Shown here: positions 25,932 to 32,676 of the stretch, piece after piece | How positions within the stretch are numbered: position 1 is the first letter of the stretch | Layout of the letters: each line of letters begins with the position of its first letter | Source of the DNA: Desulfitobacterium hafniense DCB-2 | Lineage (GTDB): Bacteria; Bacillota; Desulfitobacteriia; Desulfitobacteriales; Desulfitobacteriaceae | NCBI RefSeq assembly: GCF_000021925.1 | Contig: NC_011830.1 | Coordinates: forward strand, 3,011,001-3,075,000 | Length of the DNA stretch: 64,000 nucleotides | Direction: 5' to 3' | Position numbers and translations under genes: made by a program | Notes under the pieces: generated by a model | What the model saw: only the letters and a program-made list of their open reading frames with translations | Database searches by the model: none | What the model was told of the DNA's origin: nothing

Positions 25932-26171
25932 TCAAGCGTTTTGACGTTGCAGCAGAATTATGGTCTCTACATGAACTAAAATCGGGGACACATCCACTGT
26001 TCTGCTGCCATCATCGCTAAAATAGTGTTTTACATGTTGGTCTCTATGTTCTCTGAGCTCATGGATCACTTTCGGCTTTTTTGACGCTGCAAGGTCAGGT
26101 GGAGCTCCTTTTCCTCCGGATATTGGCGACTGATCTTTAATTGGTGCTCCCCATGCGGCTTGCGGCAGCAC
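25932..26171 (-). pseudogene. Possible RHS/YD-repeat protein fragment
   Basis: Frame of 79 codons opening at a GTG with no ribosome site. It contains KVIHELREHRDQHVKHYFSD and GSRTVDVSPILVHVE, which resembles the segment of RHS/wall-associated proteins that precedes the repeat region. It stops soon after, so only a fragment is present. The family call rests on motif memory only. Confidence 0.4.
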
Positions 26172-26255
26172 TAAACTATCCTAATCACCTATAAATAAGC
26201 ACAATTTCAATGCGGTGCTACTTCATCAGCGGACGATATACCAAAAAGTAAAATA

Positions 26256-26296
26256 ACCAAACGATTCCCAGCCGCTTAGCTTGGAAACCGTTTGGT
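26256..26296 (-). terminator. Terminator of the LysM gene
   Basis: On the minus strand ACCAAACGGTTTCC pairs with GGGAATCGTTTGGT (a few G-U pairs), followed by TATTTTAC. It lies about 20 bp after the stop codon. Confidence 0.8.
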
Positions 26297-26317
26297 CAAA
26301 TTGATCAGGGAAAGAAC

Positions 26318-26710
26318 TTATGCATTGGGGATAATGAAAACCTGACCAGGGAAAATCAGATCGGGGTTAGTGAGATTGTTGGCAAGGATAATCGCTTGCA
26401 TCGTCGTGCCGAATTGCTGAGCTATCTTATAAACGCTGTCCCCTTTTCTGACAACATAGGTGACCGGTTCCGGTGCCGGCGGCGGACAAGGCGGGGGGCA
26501 AGGGGGCGGACAGGGCGGCACGCAGCAATGATGAGGGTTGTGGTGCATACCATGCATACTTTCCTGTCCATAACAGGATTGATAAGGCTGGCCGGCATCC
26601 ATTGTCACTTGGCCAGGGCAACAATTAGGATCTAAAGTGGCAAAGCCCCCCTGAGGAAAATATTGATTCTGGCCCATATATCCATTTTGCATGTTCATCG
26701 GATGATTCAT
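26318..26710 (-). CDS. LysM-domain protein, probable spore coat/cortex-associated
   Basis: The ATG at 26710 behind GAGGAGGAAATCTT gives 130 residues; a longer frame to 26803 has no good start. The N-terminus is Met/Asn/Gln/Gly-rich (PMNMQNGYMGQNQYF), then a Cys-rich stretch, a PPCPPPCPPPCPPP linker and a C-terminal LysM (YVVRKGDSVYKIAQQFGTT to PGQVFIIP). No signal peptide, as in SafA-like coat proteins. LysM binds peptidoglycan. Cys and His residues could crosslink or bind metal. Localisation is inferred. Confidence 0.85.
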   Translation of the reverse strand: MNHPMNMQNGYMGQNQYFPQGGFATLDPNCCPGQVTMDAGQPYQSCYGQESMHGMHHNPHHCCVPPCPPPCPPPCPPPAPEPVTYVVRKGDSVYKIAQQFGTTMQAIILANNLTNPDLIFPGQVFIIPNA

Positions 26711-26977
26711 AAGATTTCCTCCTCTATTTATACAAACATTTAAACACATAGTTATTTGGGTTCTAATTAAAGCCCATTCTTCCTGACACTTTTCTAATAG
26801 CAATATATGGAATCACAGGAATAATGAGTATGTACCTTCAATTTTTTTATTTTTGCTTGAAACATGCCCCCAAGGGCACGATATACCATAGAATGGTAAT
26901 AAAATGAAGGCTTTCAGGTGTATATAACAGCTGTATATAACACTATGATATTTTCAAAACAATTCTATAAAAGAGGA

Positions 26978-27006
26978 TTGACATTCATTCAATAAAACTA
27001 TAAGAT
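26978..27006 (+). promoter_or_regulatory. Promoter of the TrpXYZ-type ABC operon
   Basis: TTGACA (26978-26983) and TAAGAT (27001-27006) with a 17-bp spacer. The predicted start near 27013 leaves a ~100-nt leader. Confidence 0.8.
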
Positions 27007-27044
27007 AATAAAAAATAGAATAGTTGTAGAATAGTAGTACAGTA

Positions 27045-27085
27045 GGTGTGAGGCATAAGTGCACCCCTGCGGAGGTGTATTTTTT
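27045..27085 (+). promoter_or_regulatory. Possible leader attenuator
   Basis: TGCACCCC (27060-27067) can pair with GGAGGTGTA (27071-27079, one bulge), followed by a T-run: a terminator in the leader. An upstream GGTGT (27045-27049) can instead pair with GCACC (27061-27065) and would disrupt it. No T-box TGGAAC-type motif or known riboswitch core is visible. Confidence 0.5.
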
Positions 27086-27116
27086 ATTGCCTAAATAAGA
27101 GGAGGTTTGTAGGAAA

Positions 27117-28142
27117 ATGAAAAAAGGTAGTTTAAGAAGAATGTTGGGAATTGGTTTAAGTCTTGTCTTGGCACTGGGTCTGGCCGGATGTGGCGGTACT
27201 GCGCCAAGCACTAGTGAAACCCCTCAGGGAACAGGGCAAGGTTCTTCTGAAGAGAAACAAGTGAAGATTGGGATTATCCAGATTGTCGAGCATCCTGCTT
27301 TAGACGCTGCTCGGCAGGGCTTTTTGGATACCTTGAAGGCTAATGGCTATGAAGAAGGCAAGAATTTGAAATTAGTATATCAAAACGCTCAAAACGATCA
27401 ATCCATGCTCAATTCGATCGCTCAACAGTTTGCCACCAGTGATCTCGATCTTATTCTGGCTATTGCTACTCCTTCAGCACAAGCTATGGCCAGCGCCACC
27501 GATGAGATCCCCATTTTGATTACAGCCGTTACCGATCCTGTGGAAGCAAAACTGGTTGACAGTATGGATAAGCCGGGCGGCAACATATCCGGTACAACAG
27601 ATATGAACCCCATTAAAGAACAATTGGACCTTTTGAAAAAGCTGGTTCCCGATGCTAAGACCGTTGGGGTAATCTATAACGCCGCTGAGGTTAACTCTGA
27701 AGTTCAAGTGCGCATTGTCAAGGAAGAAGCCCCTGCCCTGGGTCTGGAAATTGTTGAAGCCACCGTATCTTCCAGTGCCGACGTTCTGCAGGCAGCCCAA
27801 TCCTTGATCGGAAAAGTCAACGCTATTTACGTTCCTACCGATAATATGGTGGTATCTGCCGCTCAATCCGTCGTTCAAGTGGCCAACGAAAATAAGATTC
27901 CCCTCATTTCCGGGGAAAGCAGCGTTGTCGATGCCGGCGGACTGGGAACCATTGGTATCAACTACACGAACTTAGGGGCACAGACCGGTGAAATGGCTCT
28001 CCGCATCCTTGATGGGGCTAAGCCTGCCGATATGCCTGTGGAAGGTCAGAAAAACTTCGATATCGTCTTAAATCAAGAAGCGATTGACTTGCTCGGAATC
28101 GAAGTCCCTGCCGACATTAAGAGCAAAGCTACCATTAAATAA
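27117..28142 (+). CDS. ABC importer substrate-binding lipoprotein, TrpX/DUF534 type
   Basis: The 341-residue lipoprotein has a signal peptide with lipobox LALGLAGCGG and a Ser/Thr/Gln-rich linker. It continues with a periplasmic-binding fold starting VKIGIIQIVEHPALDAARQGF and containing TDEIPILITAVTDPVEAKLV, typical of the TrpX/COG2984 family. Start follows GAGGAGGTTTGTAGGAAA. It heads a three-gene ABC operon. Relatives bind tryptophan or other aromatic compounds; the ligand is not determinable. Confidence 0.88.
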   Translation: MKKGSLRRMLGIGLSLVLALGLAGCGGTAPSTSETPQGTGQGSSEEKQVKIGIIQIVEHPALDAARQGFLDTLKANGYEEGKNLKLVYQNAQNDQSMLNSIAQQFATSDLDLILAIATPSAQAMASATDEIPILITAVTDPVEAKLVDSMDKPGGNISGTTDMNPIKEQLDLLKKLVPDAKTVGVIYNAAEVNSEVQVRIVKEEAPALGLEIVEATVSSSADVLQAAQSLIGKVNAIYVPTDNMVVSAAQSVVQVANENKIPLISGESSVVDAGGLGTIGINYTNLGAQTGEMALRILDGAKPADMPVEGQKNFDIVLNQEAIDLLGIEVPADIKSKATIK

Positions 28143-28185
28143 TCTAAATTAAACTATAGAGATAAAATATTGAGGTGTGTTAATA

Positions 28186-29115
28186 ATGTTCTCCCTAAAA
28201 ATTGTAGTAGGAACTCTGGAACTCGGGCTGATGTATGCAATCATGGTCCTGGGAGTCTATCTAACCTTTAGAGTACTGAATTATGCGGACTTGTCTGTGG
28301 AGGGCAGCTTCACTTTAGGAGCTGCCACCGCAGCCACTCTTATCTTTCAAGGCTATAATCCCTGGTTGGCCACAGCCATTGCCTTTTTTGTCGGCTGTAT
28401 CGCCGGGATCTTCACCGGCATCTTTCACACCAAATTTAAAATCACCGCTCTCCTGTCCGGAATTTTAACCATGACCGCTTTATGGTCTATCAATTTGCGC
28501 GTTATGGGCAAAGCCAATATCTCTTTGCTCAAAACACGGACTATTTTTACTGATTTTAAAAATTTTCCCGGTATGAATCAATATGGAACCCTGATCTTGG
28601 GCCTTATAACGATTATTATCCTCGGTATCCTGATCTACCTCTTCCTTAATACCGAAATCGGTTTGGCCTTGCGGGCTACCGGTGATAATGAACTGATGAT
28701 CCGGAGTTTAGGGGTAAATACCGATGTGATGAAAATTCTCGGTTTGGGCTTATCCAATGGTTTGGTCGCTTTCTCCGGCAGCTTTGTCGCTCAACACCAA
28801 CAATTTGCCGATGCCAGCATGGGAGTCGGTATGATTGTGGCCGGACTGGCTTCCGTCATTATCGGTGAGGTTCTGGTGGGAACCTCCTCTATTGGTCGGA
28901 CCATACTTGCCGTGATCTGTGGCGGCATTATCTACCGGACTATTATCGCTATCGTCCTCCGACTCGGCTTGGAGCCCACTGATTTAAAGCTTCTCACCGC
29001 TGTCATTGTTCTGATCGCCCTCGTCTCGCCCAGTTTAAAATCGAAATTCTCCGCGTTTAATGGCGGCATTTTGAGGAAGGGGGATTCCTATGCTAACAGT
29101 TCAGAATCTAACTAA
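28186..29115 (+). CDS. ABC importer permease, TrpY type
   Basis: About 309 residues with eight to nine hydrophobic segments and the branched-chain-type permease pattern (RVLNYADLSVEGSFTLGAA, GLALRATGDNELMIRSLGVNT). The ATG at 28186 has TTGAGGTG upstream; the frame extends to a GTG at 28177. It overlaps the ATPase gene by 26 bp, so the two are translationally coupled. A single permease gene suggests a homodimeric channel. Confidence 0.9.
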   Translation: MFSLKIVVGTLELGLMYAIMVLGVYLTFRVLNYADLSVEGSFTLGAATAATLIFQGYNPWLATAIAFFVGCIAGIFTGIFHTKFKITALLSGILTMTALWSINLRVMGKANISLLKTRTIFTDFKNFPGMNQYGTLILGLITIIILGILIYLFLNTEIGLALRATGDNELMIRSLGVNTDVMKILGLGLSNGLVAFSGSFVAQHQQFADASMGVGMIVAGLASVIIGEVLVGTSSIGRTILAVICGGIIYRTIIAIVLRLGLEPTDLKLLTAVIVLIALVSPSLKSKFSAFNGGILRKGDSYANSSESN

Positions 29116-29893
29116 GGTCTTCAATAAAGGCACCATCAACGAGAAAAAAGCCCTTGACAGTCTTTCACTTGAGCTCGCCCCTGGAGATTTTGTCACTGTC
29201 ATTGGTTCCAATGGTGCAGGCAAATCTTCCCTGATGAACGCTATTGCCGGGGTGTTTATCCCCGATAATGGAGAAATTTCTATTGATGGCACCCCCATTA
29301 CCAAATGGGCCTCCTATAAACGGTCGGGATTGATCAGCCGGGTATTCCAGGATCCTTTGTCAGGCACCGCCGCCTCGATGACTATTGAAGAAAATTTGGT
29401 TATGGCTTTGCGCCGGGGCGAGTCCCGCCGTCTGCGCTGGGCCTTAAATGTCAATAAACGGGATTATTTTCGCAATGAGCTATCCAAGCTGGGATTAGGA
29501 CTTGAAGGGCGTTTAACCACAAAAGTTAAACTCTTATCCGGGGGACAACGTCAGGCCTTAACTTTGCTTATGGCTACCCTTCAAAATCCTAAACTCTTAT
29601 TGCTGGATGAGCATACTGCGGCGCTGGATCCCAAAACTGCCGAAAAAGTAATGGAGCTTACCTGCAAAGTGGCACAAAGCTCCAAACTAACAACCTTAAT
29701 GATCACTCATAATCTTGAACAAGCTCTTGCTGTAGGCAATCGGACGATTATGATGCATGAAGGCCGAATTATTCTTGATATCCGCGGCGTTGAACGCCAG
29801 AATATGACCATTGGCAGATTGCTGGATATGTTTGAAAAAGCCAGTGGGGTTCATATGAATAATGACCGGATGATGCTGGCCGGAACTCGTTAA
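29090..29893 (+). CDS. ABC importer ATP-binding protein, TrpZ type
   Basis: 267-residue ABC ATPase with Walker A GSNGAGKSS, Q-loop RVFQDP, signature LLSGGQRQ, Walker B LLLLDEHTAALDP (His follows the catalytic Glu, as in COG1101) and H-loop ITHNLEQAL. GGAAGGGGGATTCCT precedes the ATG. It is the last gene of the operon, and a terminator follows at 29931. Confidence 0.92.
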   Translation: MLTVQNLTKVFNKGTINEKKALDSLSLELAPGDFVTVIGSNGAGKSSLMNAIAGVFIPDNGEISIDGTPITKWASYKRSGLISRVFQDPLSGTAASMTIEENLVMALRRGESRRLRWALNVNKRDYFRNELSKLGLGLEGRLTTKVKLLSGGQRQALTLLMATLQNPKLLLLDEHTAALDPKTAEKVMELTCKVAQSSKLTTLMITHNLEQALAVGNRTIMMHEGRIILDIRGVERQNMTIGRLLDMFEKASGVHMNNDRMMLAGTR

Positions 29894-29930
29894 TGAGGAT
29901 GGCAAGCTTTCTGGTGCTAACACACCTCTT

Positions 29931-29970
29931 TCCCGATGATGCGTGGGGACACGCGTTGTCGGGATTTTTT
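29931..29970 (+). terminator. Terminator of the ABC operon
   Basis: TCCCGA...TCGGGA outer stem with an inner GCGTG/CACGC stem and GGGA loop, then TTTTTT. Confidence 0.9.
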
Positions 29971-30009
29971 ATTGGGGCTTTTGAAAGTTCAGTCTCCAGG
30001 GAATCTCCA

Positions 30010-30070
30010 GGATTTTGCTTTACAGCGGTCGCTCCATAAGCTGCGCGGACAAAACTAACGCGAAAAGCCC
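30010..30070. repeat. Left copy of ~62-bp inverted repeat flanking the intron
   Basis: Read on the minus strand it aligns with 32055-32117, with matching blocks GCTTTTCGCG, GTTTTGT and GTAAAGCAAAATCC and small gaps between. With the intron removed, the two copies would face each other in one ~200-bp imperfect palindrome. Confidence 0.75.
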
Positions 30071-30115
30071 GCTGCTCCGAAAGGTGCCCGGCCAAATCGC
30101 TCCTGCTCAATGGCC

Positions 30116-30145
30116 GGTTGGAAACGTCCTGTTTCCAACCTTTCT
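30116..30145 (+). terminator. Terminator-like hairpin at the intron insertion site
   Basis: GGTTGGAAAC (30116-30125), 5-nt loop, GTTTCCAACC (30131-30140), then TTTCT, ending 4 nt before the intron 5' end. Group IIC introns are known to insert just downstream of such hairpins. Confidence 0.75.
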
Positions 30146-30149
30146 CCGC

Positions 30150-32051
30150 GTGTGCCACGCATGATGATTAACTTGGCGGTGAAAGTCCGCTATGGGGGTA
30201 TGTAGCGACCAACCATTAGCTTAAGGCAAGGGTGTCCATCGTGAGATGGAATCTGAAGGAAGCCAGCGGCAAAGTTCCGGCCTGAGGGACACAAACAGCA
30301 TCAGGCGCGAAACGTGGGGTGAGACTGCGCGACAAGTCGAAGCCCAAAAGCTACACGGACACGTCAGCGTAAATGGTGCGGGTAGATGGAATGAAAGTGA
30401 ATCATCTTACCGTGGGAGGCCTCACGGACGGGCGGAAACAGAGTAAGAAGCCCGGTTGAAATAAGATTTATCGTGAGGAGTCAGCAGAAGCCATAGTACA
30501 GAGGTGAAAAGACACCAAAGGAAGGGCTGAACCAAAGGAGGTGTGGGTCAATGAAAGTTACTGAAGATGGCGATTTAAACCACAGACAACTTCGAAACGA
30601 AGGCGAGCTGCAAAGGATATCTGCGGAACAGAGAGAGGATGCAGACGCGTGCGTGCCACTGAAGATGATTGAAACCGACAACACCAACACCAACGAGCCG
30701 AACGAAGAACTATTCGAGCAAATCCTGAGTTCCGAAAATCTGAACCAAGCCTACCGGCAGGTGAAGAAGAACAAAGGAGCCGGTGGAATCGACGGCATGC
30801 AGGTGGATGAACTTCTACCCTACCTGAGAGACCACAAGGATGAACTCCTGGAGTCTCTTCGAGAAGGAACCTATCGTCCAACCCCCGTAAGAAGGGTAGA
30901 AATACCCAAAGAAAACGGAAAGACCAGAAAGTTGGGAATCCCCACTGTAGTAGACCGGCTTATTCAACAGGCCATAGCCCAAATTCTGAGTCCTATCTTC
31001 GAAAAACAATTCTCAGAGAGTAGTTTCGGGTTCCGGCCCAACCGGAGTGCTCATGATGTGCTGAAGAAAAGCCAAAGCTATATTACAGCAGGGTACAAAT
31101 ACGTAGTGGACATGGATTTGGAGAAATACTTCGACACCGTCAACCAAAGCAAGCTCATCCAAATCCTATCGGAGAGAATCAAAGATGGGCGGGTCATATC
31201 GCTCATCCACAAATACCTCAGAGCAGGGATCATGGTCGAAGGAATGTTCGAAGAAAGTCCAGAGGGAGTGCCCCAAGGGGGCCCCTTAAGCCCACTGCTG
31301 GGAAACATCATGTTGAATGAATGTGACCATGAACTGGAAAAGCGAGGCCACCGCTTCGTAAGGTATGCAGATGACCTCATGATCTTCTGCAGAAGCAGAA
31401 AAGCGGCCCAACGAACGATGGAGCATATCGTGCCTTACATCGAGAAGAAACTATTTCTAAAGGTCAACCGAGAGAAAAGCAAGGTCACGCATGTCAACTA
31501 TGTGAAATACCTTGGATATAGCTTTTACATCTATCGAGGAGAAGGCCGACTGAGAATCCATCCCCAAAGCATCAGAAAACTCAAGGACAAAATCCGGGAA
31601 GTCACAGGGCGAAGTAACGGGATGGGAATCGAAGAAAGGAAAACCAAGCTGAACCAAGTGGTCAGAGGATGGACGAATTACTTTAAGCTGGCAGACGCAA
31701 AGAGTCAGCTGAAAGAGATAGACGAATGGATGAGAAGCCGGATACGAATGGTAGCCTGGAAACAGTGGAAACGAATTCGAAGCCGCTATGACTACTTAAA
31801 GAAGGCAGGCGTAAGCAAAGAAAAAGCGTGGATGTGGGCAAACACAAGAAAAGGATATTGGCGAACAGCTCATAGTCCAATACTGAGGATTGCTTTACCC
31901 AACAAACGATTCGAACAAGCTGGATATCTCAGTTTTACGGGATGTTATTCTGCAAAGTAAGGTGTAAACTTTGGAAGCGCCGTATACCGAACGGTACGTA
32001 CGGTGCTGTGGGAGGTCGGCTGGCCAAATAATGGTCAGCCTCCTACCCGAT
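30150..32051 (+). mobile_element. Group II intron with maturase, class C-like
   Basis: The 5' end GTGTGCC at 30150 fits the GUGYG boundary. Domain I-IV RNA precedes and contains the maturase gene. Domain V at 31976-32007 begins with the catalytic AGC triad and closes CGGTGCT. Domain VI follows (GTCGGCTGGCC...GGTCAGCC with unpaired A) and the 3' end is CTACCCGAT at 32051. The total is about 1.9 kb. The insertion point directly after a hairpin and the endonuclease-free protein suggest class IIC. The exact ends are inferred. Confidence 0.85.
30551..31960 (+). CDS. ltrA: Group II intron reverse transcriptase/maturase
   Basis: The 469-residue protein helps the intron RNA fold and copies it into DNA. 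RT blocks are present: KNKGAGGIDGM, RRVEIPKENGKTRKLGIPTV, DRLIQQAI, SFGFRPNRSAHD, PQGGPLSPLLGNIML, active-site YADD in VRYADDLMIF, and KYLGYSF. The maturase domain X follows (LNQVVRGWTNYF, R-rich helix). No C-terminal HNH endonuclease is seen. AAAGGAGGTGTGGGTCA precedes the ATG. All RT catalytic Asp residues are intact, so the intron may be active. Confidence 0.96.
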   Translation: MKVTEDGDLNHRQLRNEGELQRISAEQREDADACVPLKMIETDNTNTNEPNEELFEQILSSENLNQAYRQVKKNKGAGGIDGMQVDELLPYLRDHKDELLESLREGTYRPTPVRRVEIPKENGKTRKLGIPTVVDRLIQQAIAQILSPIFEKQFSESSFGFRPNRSAHDVLKKSQSYITAGYKYVVDMDLEKYFDTVNQSKLIQILSERIKDGRVISLIHKYLRAGIMVEGMFEESPEGVPQGGPLSPLLGNIMLNECDHELEKRGHRFVRYADDLMIFCRSRKAAQRTMEHIVPYIEKKLFLKVNREKSKVTHVNYVKYLGYSFYIYRGEGRLRIHPQSIRKLKDKIREVTGRSNGMGIEERKTKLNQVVRGWTNYFKLADAKSQLKEIDEWMRSRIRMVAWKQWKRIRSRYDYLKKAGVSKEKAWMWANTRKGYWRTAHSPILRIALPNKRFEQAGYLSFTGCYSAK

Positions 32052-32054
32052 TGC

Positions 32055-32117
32055 GTGCTTTTCGCGAAGTTTTGTTTCCGCTCGCTTAAATTCGCTCCCT
32101 TTCGTAAAGCAAAATCC
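32055..32117. repeat. Right copy of ~62-bp inverted repeat flanking the intron
   Basis: Starts 3 nt after the intron 3' end and matches the reverse complement of 30010-30070, as described for the left copy. Confidence 0.75.
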
Positions 32118-32192
32118 TTGGGCTGCTTCTTGGGGTTTTGCATGCAAGACTCTGAAGGATCTGCAGGGGAATTTCGTATGATGACCTGAGCC

Positions 32193-32254
32193 GCCTTTTC
32201 CGTCTTTACCGACGCCGCTTGAGGCGGCAAGGTCGGCGCTCCTCTGGAAAAGGC
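32193..32254. repeat. Nested hairpin in the repeat cluster
   Basis: Outer stem GCCTTTTCC (32193-32201) with GGAAAAGGC (32246-32254). Inner stem built from CCGACGCCGC, TTGA loop and GGCGGC/GGTCGG. The interval 32118-32347 contains no gene. Confidence 0.6.
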
Positions 32255-32347
32255 TCTGAGGAAGGGCTCCGAGAAAACCTGAACTGCCCCCAGAAATGCC
32301 TCACAAACGGCTCCAGCCTCCAAAGAAAACCGAAAGAGACCCACAAA

Positions 32348-32654
32348 GCGTAGCTTTACGTACAAAAGGGAACGGCTTTAGCGGAGGGGCGGTCGGGTGA
32401 ACAAAGCATTCTTAACATAGACGAGCCACTGGTTTACATCAGGTATTACCCGGAGGTTTGGCTCCGAAAGTGTCCAGTGGACAGTTTCGCTCAAGGCGGC
32501 ATTCCCCAAAGTGTACTCATCCGCCGCAGATGCTGTTAAGAATGCGAGTGAACCAGCCGTGGAGCTATAGAGTACGTGAGATCCGATGAAGAAAGCCTCC
32601 AGTGGAGGGTTTCAGGAGCTCACGCCCGAAGGTACGTTGTGCGTAAAGCTACGC
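32348..32654. mobile_element. MITE-like element with 18-bp terminal inverted repeats
   Basis: Ends 32348-32365 and 32637-32654 are inverted repeats matching at 17 of 18 positions (GCGTAGCTTTACG core). Inside lies a second perfect 12-bp inverted repeat, GCATTCTTAACA (32406-32417) and its complement (32534-32545), plus shorter hairpins (CCACTGG/CCAGTGG). The 307-bp element has no coding capacity, which fits a MITE or structured repeat. No clear target-site duplication is visible. It ends 22 bp from the addA stop. Confidence 0.65.
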
Positions 32655-32676
32655 CCCCCGTCACTCTCTGCTGAAG

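Noticed and set aside
26990..27116. T-box riboswitch before the ABC operon
   Set aside because: No AGGGTGGNACCGCG-type antiterminator core and the leader is too short.
30246..30446. 66-codon plus-strand frame before the maturase
   Set aside because: It lies in the structured intron RNA domains I-III and has no start signals.
31895..32365. 156-codon minus-strand frame over the intron 3' end and repeat region
   Set aside because: It crosses intron domains V/VI and inverted repeats, is Ser/Arg/Pro-biased without motifs, and has no ribosome site.
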